Assembly: GCA_012519055.1 (NCBI GenBank)
Contig: JAAYQU010000010.1
Coordinates: 1-64,000, forward strand
Reading direction: 5' to 3'
DNA: 64,000 nt
From: Bacteroidales bacterium
GTDB taxonomy: Bacteria > Bacteroidota > Bacteroidia > Bacteroidales > Salinivirgaceae
Every line of letters begins with the position of its first letter. The stretch's first letter is position 1. The translations under genes and the position numbers were made by a program. Below, one piece after another: positions 36,532 through 44,768 of the stretch. Under the pieces are notes generated by a model. The model saw only the letters and a list, made by a program, of their open reading frames with translations, had not been told where the DNA came from and did no database searches.

Positions 36532-38679
36532 TTATTCAGCCATTAAAAGCTCAAGAATTTTTATAGCTGCATCGGAGATACGTGTTCCCGGACCAAATAC
36601 AGCCATAGCGCCTGCTTTGTAGAGATCTTCGTAGTCTTGATGTGGAATAACTCCGCCTACAATTACCATTATATCCTCACGTCCAAGGCGTTTTAGCTCA
36701 TTCACAACAGCCGGAACTAAGGTTTTGTGACCTGCGGCTAACGATGATACTCCAATAACGTGAACATCATTATCGACTGCATCTTTAGCGGCTTCTTCGG
36801 GTGTTTGGAATAGTGGACCTATGTCAACGTCGAAACCGATGTCGGCATAGCCCGTTGCTACAACTTTGGCACCACGGTCGTGACCATCTTGTCCGAGCTT
36901 AGCAACCATTATACGTGGTTGACGACCCTCTTTCTTAGCAAACTCTTCGCACAATGCCTTTGCGCGTGCATATTCGTCATCTTCTTTAGACTCCGAAGCA
37001 TATACTCCTGATATTGAACGTATCACAGCTTTATATCTCCCTACAATTTTTTCACAAGCGTCAGAAATCTCGCCAAGCGAAGCACGTTTTTGTGCAGCAA
37101 TAACCGACAACTCTAACAAGTTGCCTTCGCCCGTTTCAACGCATTTTGTTATAGCGTTTAAGGCGGCTTGAACCTCTTGTTCGTTTCTATTTTTACGTAA
37201 CTCTTTTAATCTATTTATTTGTGCAAGTCGTACCATAGTGTTATCTATCTCGAGAATATCTATTGGGTCTTCTTTTTCAAGACGATATTTGTTTACTCCC
37301 ACGATAGTATCTTTTTCACTGTCGATACGAGCCTGCTTGCGTGCTGCGGCTTCTTCGATACGCATTTTGGGTATTCCCGTTTCGATTGCTTTTGCCATAC
37401 CGCCCATGCTCTCGATCTCTTCGATAAGTGCCCAGCCACGATCTACTAACTCTTTTGTAAGTGCCTCAACATAATACGAACCAGCCCATGGGTCAACTAC
37501 GCGACAAATTTGGGTTTCGTCCTGTATATATATTTGAGTGTTTCTTGCAATACGTGCGCTAAAGTCAGTTGGCAGTGCAATAGCCTCGTCTAATGCGTTG
37601 GTGTGGAGTGACTGTGTGTGTCCCAAAGCCGCTGCCATTGCTTCGATACAAGTACGCGTGATATTATTAAACGGGTCTTGTTCGGTCAATGACCAACCTG
37701 ATGTTTGCGAGTGTGTACGCAATGCCATTGATTTCACATTTTGTGGATCAAATTTCTTCACAATCTTTGCCCATAACATACGTGCAGCGCGCATTTTTGC
37801 AATTTCCATGAAGTGGTTCATTCCTATAGCCCAGAAGAACGAAAGACGTGGCGCAAATTGGTCAACAGACATACCTGTTTTTAGTCCTGTGCGCAGATAG
37901 TCCAATCCGTCTGCTAAGGTGTATGCCATTTCGATATCGGCGGTTGCGCCGGCTTCTTGCATATGATATCCCGATATTGATATACTGTTGAATTTGGGCA
38001 TATTCTTGGCTGTATATTCAAAAATATCAGCAATAATGCGCATTGAGAATTCTGGTGGGTAAATGTAAGTATTACGAACCATGAACTCCTTCAAAATATC
38101 GTTTTGAATTGTTCCTGCAAGTTCCTCCAATTTTGCACCCTGTTCCAATGCTGTGACGATGTAGAACGCCATAATCGGCAGTACTGCTCCGTTCATGGTC
38201 ATTGAAACCGACATTTTATTCAATGGAATTTGGTCAAACAAAATCTTCATATCCAGGATTGAGTCTATTGCAACGCCTGCTTTACCGACGTCTCCGACAA
38301 CTCTTGGGTGGTCAGAGTCGTAGCCACGGTGTGTGGCAAGGTCGAATGCTACTGAAAGTCCTTTTTGACCCGATGCCAAGTTACGGCGATAGAATGCGTT
38401 AGACTCTTCGGCGGTCGAGAAGCCTGCATATTGGCGAATTGTCCATGGTCGCATGGCATACATAGCAGAATATGGTCCACGTAAATATGGAGGGATACCT
38501 GCTGCGTAGCTTAAATGCTCCATGCCCTTTAAATCATCTTTGCTATAAACAGATTTCACAGCAATTTTTTCTGCTGTAATCCAGTCTTTGGCTATTTTTT
38601 GAGCCTCCTCCCAAGCTTTGCCTGTAGGGTTTTCGGCTTTTATTTTTGAAAAATCTATATCGGTGAATTTTGGTCTCAT
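36532..38679 (-). CDS. mutB: Methylmalonyl-CoA mutase, large (catalytic) subunit
   Basis: Interconverts succinyl-CoA and methylmalonyl-CoA with adenosylcobalamin, in propionate formation or use. The 715-residue protein has the TIM-barrel substrate domain ('[18 protein letters not shown]', '[18 protein letters not shown]', '[10 protein letters not shown]') and the C-terminal B12 domain with the base-off motif Asp598-Gly-His600-Asp-Arg-Gly603. It follows mutA by 21 bases. No MeaB-type GTPase or epimerase gene is in the window. Confidence 0.97.
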   Translation of the reverse strand: MRPKFTDIDFSKIKAENPTGKAWEEAQKIAKDWITAEKIAVKSVYSKDDLKGMEHLSYAAGIPPYLRGPYSAMYAMRPWTIRQYAGFSTAEESNAFYRRNLASGQKGLSVAFDLATHRGYDSDHPRVVGDVGKAGVAIDSILDMKILFDQIPLNKMSVSMTMNGAVLPIMAFYIVTALEQGAKLEELAGTIQNDILKEFMVRNTYIYPPEFSMRIIADIFEYTAKNMPKFNSISISGYHMQEAGATADIEMAYTLADGLDYLRTGLKTGMSVDQFAPRLSFFWAIGMNHFMEIAKMRAARMLWAKIVKKFDPQNVKSMALRTHSQTSGWSLTEQDPFNNITRTCIEAMAAALGHTQSLHTNALDEAIALPTDFSARIARNTQIYIQDETQICRVVDPWAGSYYVEALTKELVDRGWALIEEIESMGGMAKAIETGIPKMRIEEAAARKQARIDSEKDTIVGVNKYRLEKEDPIDILEIDNTMVRLAQINRLKELRKNRNEQEVQAALNAITKCVETGEGNLLELSVIAAQKRASLGEISDACEKIVGRYKAVIRSISGVYASESKEDDEYARAKALCEEFAKKEGRQPRIMVAKLGQDGHDRGAKVVATGYADIGFDVDIGPLFQTPEEAAKDAVDNDVHVIGVSSLAAGHKTLVPAVVNELKRLGREDIMVIVGGVIPHQDYEDLYKAGAMAVFGPGTRISDAAIKILELLMAE

Positions 38680-38700
38680 AACTATAGTTTTAAGAGTTTG

Positions 38701-40584
38701 TTATTTTAAAATTCCAAGTTCCTTTTGGAAACCTGTAAGCGATTCAAGTACGTTCGAGCGTACATGAATGAAGTTATTAATACCTTTCGATTTCAACTCC
38801 TCAACGCTATCTTTTGGAAAACCTGCAACCACCAAAATGGTTTTTTTATCCAATAACTCTAATGCTTGTGGAGCAATGGTTGCATACTCATCGTCTGAGC
38901 TACAAAGAACAACGATGTCAGCTTTTGCCTCTTTTGCAGCTTTAACACCATCGGCGATTGTGTCGAAATTGGGATTGTCTTTTACCGCAAATCCTGCTAC
39001 AGCAAAGAAGTTTTGCGAGAATTGCGAACGTGCATTGCTAAATGCCACAGGACCATAAGTCAACATAAATGCCAGAGGTCTTCTGTTTTTCTTAGCATAC
39101 ACGTCAGTGCGGTAACGAAGTTGCTCAAACTCTTGCGCTCCTCTGTAGCGAATAATTCCGGGAACTTCTGCATCGGGTTTTGTTAAATCCGTGGGTTTTA
39201 GTGCATCGGGATTTATATGCTCTTTTTCTTCTTTGAAATTTGGGAACTGGTTTGTTCCGAGAAGATTTTCTTGTCGGTTGGCAACAGCTTGTCTGCGTGC
39301 TTTGGCTCCTTCATTTAGAATGTTTTGTACAAACTGCTCACGGAATGCTGCTAAATAACCGCCTTTGTTTTCGATTTCAACAAAAAGTTTCCACGCTTTC
39401 TCGGCAATCTTATGTGTGATAGTTTCTAAGTAATATGAACCTGCTGCTGGGTCGATAATTTTGTCGAAATATGACTCTTCTTTTAAGATAATTTGTTGGT
39501 TACGTGCAATTCGTTCCGATAGTTCGTTTGAATCTTCGTAAATAGTGTTGAACGGGTCAATAACCATTGATTGTACACCGCCCAACGCAGCCGACATCGC
39601 TTCGGTTGTTGTTCGTAGGACGTTTGTGTGGGGGTCGTAAATGGTTTTGTTCCATTCTGATGTTTGCGCATGAATGTACATTTTAGAATCTGCTTTCGCT
39701 GCGCCGTACTGTTGCATTACTTGTGACCATAGAAGACGTGCTGCACGGAATTTTGCTATTTCAAAGAAATAATTTCCTCCGATATCAAAGTGAAATTTCA
39801 TTTTATTATTGATTTCGGCAGCGGTCAATCCCAATTTCGATAGTTGCGCAATATATTCGCTACCTACAGCCAACGCAAAAGCCAGCTCCTGAACTGTTGT
39901 TGCACCGGCGTTGCTATAGTGAATGCCGCTTACAGTAATGGTTCTCAACTGATTGTACGATGCAAACAGTTTTGTTATTTTTTCGCATTTAGAGAATGCG
40001 TCTTGCTGTGTTGTACAGAATTTTCCTTTTAGTGTAAATCTGCCAATTGGGTCGTAATTAATTGAGCCGATGAGTTTTGACGGGTCGATTTTGTGTTTCT
40101 TCAAAACTTGTAATAGTGCTTCTGAGAAATCAACAATGCCGACAACTCCTGCAAAATTAAGCTCTATGGCTTCTACGCAAATTCCCTCTATCAATGTTTC
40201 GATATCGTTAGCCGTGGGTGTTTTATCCGTGTGGAATTCGAAGCAAATTGATGTTACTCCTTTGTTTAAAATATCAAGAGCTTTTTTGTTTGCTTTTTTG
40301 ACGTCGCAAGCGCAAATATTTTGGCTTATGTGCCAATCATTATTTTTGATTTTGTTGCCACGTACGTAAGGGAATTCCCCGGGATTGTTGTCTAAATGGC
40401 TTAACCCTGACAGATCTTGTGCGGTGTAAAAAGGCTGAACATCAATGCCTTCGCGAGTTTTCCAAACAAGTTTTTTGTCAAAATCGGCACCTTTTAGGTC
40501 AGCCACTATTCTCTCTTTCCAAGCCTCGGGGCTTACTGGTGGAAATTCATCAAACAATCGGTTACTTTTTTTCTGTTCTGACAT
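38701..40584 (-). CDS. mutA: Methylmalonyl-CoA mutase, small subunit
   Basis: Structural partner of MutB in the heterodimeric enzyme. The 627-residue protein is homologous along its length ('ISQNICACDVKKANKKAL', 'TVSGIHYSNAGATTVQEL', 'SEWNKTIYDPHTNVLRTT') but lacks the DxHxxG cobalamin motif in its C-terminal domain, as expected for the small subunit. First gene of the mutA-mutB operon; a candidate -7 box TAATTTTG (minus strand, 40611-40618) lies 27 bases upstream. Confidence 0.95.
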   Translation of the reverse strand: MSEQKKSNRLFDEFPPVSPEAWKERIVADLKGADFDKKLVWKTREGIDVQPFYTAQDLSGLSHLDNNPGEFPYVRGNKIKNNDWHISQNICACDVKKANKKALDILNKGVTSICFEFHTDKTPTANDIETLIEGICVEAIELNFAGVVGIVDFSEALLQVLKKHKIDPSKLIGSINYDPIGRFTLKGKFCTTQQDAFSKCEKITKLFASYNQLRTITVSGIHYSNAGATTVQELAFALAVGSEYIAQLSKLGLTAAEINNKMKFHFDIGGNYFFEIAKFRAARLLWSQVMQQYGAAKADSKMYIHAQTSEWNKTIYDPHTNVLRTTTEAMSAALGGVQSMVIDPFNTIYEDSNELSERIARNQQIILKEESYFDKIIDPAAGSYYLETITHKIAEKAWKLFVEIENKGGYLAAFREQFVQNILNEGAKARRQAVANRQENLLGTNQFPNFKEEKEHINPDALKPTDLTKPDAEVPGIIRYRGAQEFEQLRYRTDVYAKKNRRPLAFMLTYGPVAFSNARSQFSQNFFAVAGFAVKDNPNFDTIADGVKAAKEAKADIVVLCSSDDEYATIAPQALELLDKKTILVVAGFPKDSVEELKSKGINNFIHVRSNVLESLTGFQKELGILK

Positions 40585-40610
40585 AATAGACTGTTTTTTT
40601 AATTTAACTG

Positions 40611-40618
40611 CAAAATTA
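40611..40618 (-). promoter_or_regulatory. Candidate -7 element of mutA
   Basis: Reads TAATTTTG on the minus strand, an exact TAnnTTTG match. The leader would be ~20 bases. The upstream -33 box is not clear. Confidence 0.33.
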
Positions 40619-40914
40619 CCAAGTTTTTGTATTAATCGGGACAGTTTTAGAAGTGAAATTTTTAACGTATTGTGCGAATGAGTGTTGCCGAAATATAATC
40701 GACCCTATTCGCACGCAAAACATTTAATAAAAACGCGTGTTTAACTGTTTGTATAACTGTGTTTTACTGTATATGCAACAGTCGTTATAATGATTTGCAT
40801 AATTGATTAATACAAATTAACCGAAGTTAACACCAAATTTCTGAATTATACCATTTTCTTGTGATAAAAATATTTATTTTGTCATTTGAAATTAGATAAT
40901 ATAAAAATATGGTG

Positions 40915-40922
40915 TATTTTTG
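40915..40922 (+). promoter_or_regulatory. Candidate -7 element of ssb
   Basis: TATTTTTG fits TAnnTTTG and lies 38 bases before the ssb ATG. A TTTG at 40885-40888 is 26 bases upstream, longer than the usual spacing. Confidence 0.35.
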
Positions 40923-40960
40923 AGAAGTTTAATTATTAACCACAAAAATAGAAAAACATT

Positions 40961-41389
40961 ATGTCATTAAACAAAGTATTTTTATTAGGACGAGTAGGTA
41001 AAGACCCTGATATCAGACACTTCGAGACTAACAGCGTAGCTAATTTCCCTTTAGCGACCAACGAAAGATATAGAGATAAAACAGGCACACTACAAGAGAG
41101 AACCGATTGGCATAACATAGTAGTAGGCGGCAAGTTGGCTAAAGTTGTAGAGGATTATGTTAAAAAAGGAACCCAAATTATGATTGAAGGGAAAATTCGT
41201 ACCCGTAAGTATGAATCGCAAGGTCAAGACAGATACATTACCGAAATCATAACAGAAAGATTCGAATTGTTAGGTCGTCCACAAGGAGGAGACAACAGAA
41301 CGCAACAAGGACTTCAAGATTCTGCAGATTCTTTTAGTTCTGATGAAACTGTTGATAATGGAGATATAGGAGACGATCTTCCGTTCTAA
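40961..41389 (+). CDS. ssb: Single-stranded DNA-binding protein
   Basis: Coats single-stranded DNA in replication and repair. The 142-residue protein has the OB fold ('LNKVFLLGRVGKDPDIRHF', 'ERTDWHNIVVGGKLAKVVE', 'KGTQIMIEGKIRTRKYE'), a short acidic linker and the partner-binding tip DDLPF at the C-terminus. The order ssb-gldE-gldD is that of gliding Bacteroidota. A terminator separates it from gldE. Confidence 0.97.
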   Translation: MSLNKVFLLGRVGKDPDIRHFETNSVANFPLATNERYRDKTGTLQERTDWHNIVVGGKLAKVVEDYVKKGTQIMIEGKIRTRKYESQGQDRYITEIITERFELLGRPQGGDNRTQQGLQDSADSFSSDETVDNGDIGDDLPF

Positions 41390-41402
41390 TATAATTATTG
41401 GG

Positions 41403-41441
41403 TGATTAGTCCCAAAGCTATTTAGGGATTAATCATTTTTT
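41403..41441 (+). terminator. Terminator between ssb and gldE
   Basis: TGATTAGTCCC (41403-41413) pairs over 11 positions with GGGATTAATCA (41425-41435), including one G-T wobble, followed by TTTTTT. gldE begins only 22 bases later, so its expression must depend on readthrough or on a promoter within this element. Confidence 0.85.
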
Positions 41442-41462
41442 GTTGAACTAAATTGAATTATT

Positions 41463-42770
41463 TTGGATACTGAACCGTACCCGCAGGCAGTGAGTTTGAT
41501 AAAGGAAGGGTGTTTTAATTTTGAGTTTTTTATAGGTGTTTTTGTTTTGCTGATATTGATAACAATGTCAGGCTTAATTTCAGGATCTGAAGCGGCATTC
41601 TTTTCGCTTGCGCCCTCAGATATTGAACAAATAAAGAAGAAAAAAACAAGAAAAACTGAGGCGCTAATTAAATTGCTTCAGAAACCTAAAAGTTTATTAG
41701 GTACTATTCTTATTAGCAACAACCTAGTAAATATTGCAATAGTAATTTTAGGCTCCTATTTGACGAATAAGGTTTTTGATTTTAGCAATTATCCAGTAGT
41801 GGGATTCCTTGTACAAATAGTTGGAATAACATTTATAATCTTGCTTTTTGGTGAAATTGTTCCAAAGGTAATAGCCACAAATAAAAGCAATTTAGTGGCT
41901 CAAAATATGGCTATCCCAATATCTGTGGCTTCGGTTATTTTAAAACCTTTTAGTGCTCTTTTAGTAAAAGGAAGTACAATTATAGACAGAAGGATAAAAC
42001 AAAACGAATCAATTTCTGCCGATGAGTTATCCGAAGCCATTGAGCTTACATCGAATGTTACCACTGAAGAGGAGGACATTCTAAAAGGCATAGTTGAGTT
42101 TACGTCAATCGAGGCGAGCGAAATAATGGTTCCTCGTGTTGATATAGTTATGGTTGATATAAAGACCGACTTTAAAAGCTTGCTACAAATAATAACAAAG
42201 TCGGGCTATTCCAGAATACCAGTTTATAACAATTCAATAGACAGTATTAAAGGTATTTTATACATAAAAGACCTGTTGCCACACTTGAATAAGCCAGAAA
42301 CTTTCGGTTGGCAGTCGATGATTAGACCACCATACTTTGTGCCTGAAAATAAACGTGTGAACGATCTGCTTGAGGAGTTGCGAGAAAAACATATCCATAT
42401 GGCAGTGGTTGTTGATGAGTACGGCGGAACATCGGGCATTGTTACGCTCGAAGATGTTATCGAAGAGATTATTGGCGAAATAAGTGACGAGTTTGACGAA
42501 TTGGAAATCAATTACACTCGCGTAAATGATAACACATACTTGTTTGACGGCAAAGTCTCTATTAATGATTTTTGTCGTGTTGTCGGATGCGATGGAGATA
42601 CCTTCAGCGATGTTAATGCCGACACCCTGGCAGGATTAATTTTAAATGAAACAGGAGAGATGCCTAAGCAATACGATATTATTAAAATTGGGCGCTTCGT
42701 GTTTAAAATTGAATCGGTTGATAGTAGAAGAATTAAAAAGGTAGAGGTAAAAGTTGAGCAATCTGAGTAA
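41463..42770 (+). CDS. gldE: GldE-like CNNM/CBS membrane protein
   Basis: A 435-residue CNNM-CBS-CorC_HlyC protein. Membrane domain at residues ~20-150 ('TMSGLISGSEAAFFSLAPS'), CBS pair ('IMVPRVDIVMVD', 'YSRIPVYNNSIDSIKGILY', 'MAVVVDEYGGTSGIVTLED') and a C-terminal CorC_HlyC domain. In Flavobacterium GldE is partly redundant with GldD and linked to gliding/T9SS function. The identity rests on its place between ssb and gldD, since the sequence alone resembles many cation-efflux paralogues. Start is TTG at 41463 (LDTEPYP); the only other options after the upstream stop are two ATT codons. It ends 3 bases before gldD. Confidence 0.85.
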   Translation: MDTEPYPQAVSLIKEGCFNFEFFIGVFVLLILITMSGLISGSEAAFFSLAPSDIEQIKKKKTRKTEALIKLLQKPKSLLGTILISNNLVNIAIVILGSYLTNKVFDFSNYPVVGFLVQIVGITFIILLFGEIVPKVIATNKSNLVAQNMAIPISVASVILKPFSALLVKGSTIIDRRIKQNESISADELSEAIELTSNVTTEEEDILKGIVEFTSIEASEIMVPRVDIVMVDIKTDFKSLLQIITKSGYSRIPVYNNSIDSIKGILYIKDLLPHLNKPETFGWQSMIRPPYFVPENKRVNDLLEELREKHIHMAVVVDEYGGTSGIVTLEDVIEEIIGEISDEFDELEINYTRVNDNTYLFDGKVSINDFCRVVGCDGDTFSDVNADTLAGLILNETGEMPKQYDIIKIGRFVFKIESVDSRRIKKVEVKVEQSE

Positions 42771-42773
42771 GTT

Positions 42774-43370
42774 ATGTTGGTAAAATCTGCGTTAAGGAGT
42801 AATATCTGTCGATTATTGACAGTTGTGATGCTTGTAACTTTACTATCAATGTTTTCGTGTCGTGAAAAATATACGCCTCGCCCAATGGGCTATCTGCGTT
42901 TTCAGTTCCCCGAGCACACATATCAACCCGTGTCGTATAGCTTTTTATCTTTTGAGAAGCCCGATTATATGGTTTATACCGAAAAGAGATCTCCAAAGGG
43001 TGAGCATTGGTTTAATTTATCATATCCTCATTACGGTATTGAGATTCACTACAGCTACAAACCCGTAAAAGGTAATCTTAAACAACTTACTGAAGACGTT
43101 CATTATTTTGTATATAAGCACACAATAAAATCGTCAGGGATTGATGAGTTTTTAATTCTTTATCCTGAAAAACGGGTTTATGGAATTTTATATCGTATAC
43201 GCGGCGATGTTGCCTCAAATATTCAATTTGTGGTTACCGACTCGACTAAGCACTTTCTACGGGGTTCGCTTTATATAAATAGTCGTCCAAACGAAGATTC
43301 TCTTGCTCCAATCATCGATTTTGCGAAGCATGATATTGAGCATATGTTAAAAACATTACAATGGAATTGA
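42774..43370 (+). CDS. gldD: Gliding motility lipoprotein GldD
   Basis: A 198-residue lipoprotein: hydrophobic leader and lipobox 'LLSMFSC', then the GldD hallmark 'YTPRPMGYLRFQFPEHTYQP' and 'GIEIHYSYKPV'. GldD is needed for gliding and T9SS secretion in Flavobacterium, with unknown biochemistry. In non-gliding Bacteroidota it is kept with the T9SS. It sits 3 bases after gldE and one base before the phosphopantetheinyl transferase gene, so the four genes from gldE on form an operon. Confidence 0.9.
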   Translation: MLVKSALRSNICRLLTVVMLVTLLSMFSCREKYTPRPMGYLRFQFPEHTYQPVSYSFLSFEKPDYMVYTEKRSPKGEHWFNLSYPHYGIEIHYSYKPVKGNLKQLTEDVHYFVYKHTIKSSGIDEFLILYPEKRVYGILYRIRGDVASNIQFVVTDSTKHFLRGSLYINSRPNEDSLAPIIDFAKHDIEHMLKTLQWN

Positions 43371-43371
43371 C

Positions 43372-44004
43372 ATGCCTCTATTCGCAAAACGTCAGCTTGA
43401 ACACTACACCATAGCTATTTGGAATGTTACCGAAGATCTATCTTTTTTTACCGAAAAGACAGACTTCTCGGCGAACGATAAATCTTATTATCAATGTGTA
43501 AATAACGAAAGGCGCAAAAGAGAGTGGGTGGTGGTAAGATATCTTTTACAAAATGTTATCGGCACAGACGATGAAATTCGCTATGACGAGAATGGCAGAC
43601 CCAAAATCAAATCGCATCATATAAGTATATCACATTCAGGCACTATGGTGGTTGTTATAGTCTCAAAGTATAGGTGTGCTGTTGATATTGAGGTGGTTAG
43701 CTCACGTGTATCCAAAGTTGCCCACAGGGTTTTTTCCGACAGTGAGCTTAGCTTTGCGCAAACAGACGAGGAGTTAACAGTCCTGTGGTGTGTAAAAGAA
43801 GCTGTCTTTAAACTTTATGGTAGCGGAGAGGTTGATTTTAAGAGAGATATAAAAATAGAGCCAATAAAAGATTTTATGTCGGGTGTGATATCGTGCCGAT
43901 TTTTGAAAAAAAATGTGTTACTTAACAACTTGAACTTAGAAACAATCGGGAACTTTAAAATGGTTTGGATTGTTGACAATTTAAATGTTTGCCATGATTT
44001 TTAA
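43372..44004 (+). CDS. 4'-phosphopantetheinyl transferase superfamily protein
   Basis: Transfers the phosphopantetheine arm of CoA to carrier proteins. The 210-residue Sfp-type protein has 'HHISISHSGTMVVV', the metal site Asp105-Ile-Glu107 ('AVDIEV') and 'WCVKEAVFKLYG' (Trp139, Lys142, Glu143, Lys147). The target is unknown; no polyketide or non-ribosomal peptide genes are in the window, so it may serve fatty-acid ACP. It overlaps the next gene by 20 bases. Confidence 0.88.
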   Translation: MPLFAKRQLEHYTIAIWNVTEDLSFFTEKTDFSANDKSYYQCVNNERRKREWVVVRYLLQNVIGTDDEIRYDENGRPKIKSHHISISHSGTMVVVIVSKYRCAVDIEVVSSRVSKVAHRVFSDSELSFAQTDEELTVLWCVKEAVFKLYGSGEVDFKRDIKIEPIKDFMSGVISCRFLKKNVLLNNLNLETIGNFKMVWIVDNLNVCHDF

Positions 44005-44698
44005 CAAACTCTTTGAACGCAAAAAAAACATAGCTCTTTTAGTTGACCCAGATAAGGTTGATATTGACTCGATTAAGCTATTGTCTGAGCCTGATATAAA
44101 AAACAAACTCTCGGCAGTCTTCGTTGGTGGAAGTTTAGTTTTTAATGAAACAAAACAGATAACAAAGCAAATTAAGGAGATTTCAGGGTTGCCAACAGTT
44201 CTGTTTCCGGGCAGTTTGTTACAAATAAATCCAGAGGTTGATGCAATTCTATTCCTTTCGTTAATATCGGGGCGAAATCCAGAGTTTTTAATTGGTCAGC
44301 ATGTTGTGGCTGCGCCTTTAATAAAAAGGTACGGAATTGAGACAATTCCAACAGGCTATATGCTGTTTGATTGTGGCAATATTAATTCGGTGAGATATAT
44401 GAGTAACACCTTGCCAATTCCCAATGATAAACCGGATATTGCTGTTGCCACGGCACTTGCCGGAGAGATGCTTGGATTAAAAGCTCTCTACTTAGAGGCT
44501 GGTTCGGGTGCAAGCTCTCCTGTGTCTATTGAAATTATTAGAGCGGTTAGAGATGCGGTAACTATTCCGTTAATTGTTGGTGGTGGTTTGCGCAGTGTAA
44601 ATCAGATAAATTCTGTATTTGAAGCAGGCGCCAATTTAGTTGTAATAGGCACGGTTTTTGAACAAAATCGTGAGTTTTTGAGTGAGTTGGAGGTGTAG
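43985..44698 (+). CDS. PcrB / geranylgeranylglyceryl phosphate synthase family protein
   Basis: A TIM-barrel prenyltransferase that joins a polyprenyl diphosphate to glycerol-1-phosphate in archaea and, in some bacteria, makes heptaprenylglyceryl phosphate. The 237 residues show 'IALLVDPDKVD', 'AVFVGGSLVFNE', 'TVLFPGSLLQINPEVDAILF', 'LYLEAGSGASSPV' and 'IPLIVGGGLRSVNQI', so the phosphate and Mg sites look complete. Bacteroidota members exist but their lipid product is, to my knowledge, little characterised. Two ATGs (43985 and 43994) are possible starts, both within the upstream gene. Confidence 0.87.
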   Translation: MFAMIFNKLFERKKNIALLVDPDKVDIDSIKLLSEPDIKNKLSAVFVGGSLVFNETKQITKQIKEISGLPTVLFPGSLLQINPEVDAILFLSLISGRNPEFLIGQHVVAAPLIKRYGIETIPTGYMLFDCGNINSVRYMSNTLPIPNDKPDIAVATALAGEMLGLKALYLEAGSGASSPVSIEIIRAVRDAVTIPLIVGGGLRSVNQINSVFEAGANLVVIGTVFEQNREFLSELEV

Positions 44699-44702
44699 TT
44701 TG

Positions 44703-44762
44703 AACCATTAAGAAATTAAGAGATATTAAGAAAAAGAGACGCCATGGTATGACGTCTCTACA
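44703..44762. repeat. Dispersed 3'-end repeat with GAGACG palindrome (copy C)
   Basis: An AACCATTAAGAAATTAAG / AGATATTAAGAAA lead is followed by AGAGACG (44735-44741) and its complement CGTCTCT (44753-44759). The same lead and stem occur at 50334-50392 with few differences. It lies between two convergent genes and could terminate both. Confidence 0.8.
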
Positions 44763-44768
44763 TGGCTT

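Larger units (their letters stand above)
40585..40960. other. Divergent intergenic region between mutA and ssb
   Basis: A 376-base spacer. It holds a TAnnTTTG-type box for mutA (minus strand, 40611-40618) and one for ssb (TATTTTTG, 40915-40922). No gene, tRNA or riboswitch fold is apparent; I specifically looked for a cobalamin riboswitch and do not see its B12-box. Confidence 0.5.

Noticed and set aside
40585-40960. Cobalamin riboswitch upstream of mutA-mutB
   Set aside because: The enzyme uses B12, but I do not see the conserved B12-box or the expected multi-stem fold in this spacer.
12498-42770. The two CNNM/CBS proteins as a recent duplication
   Set aside because: They share domain order but differ along most of their length and sit in distinct conserved contexts (lptC-ppiD versus ssb-gldD).
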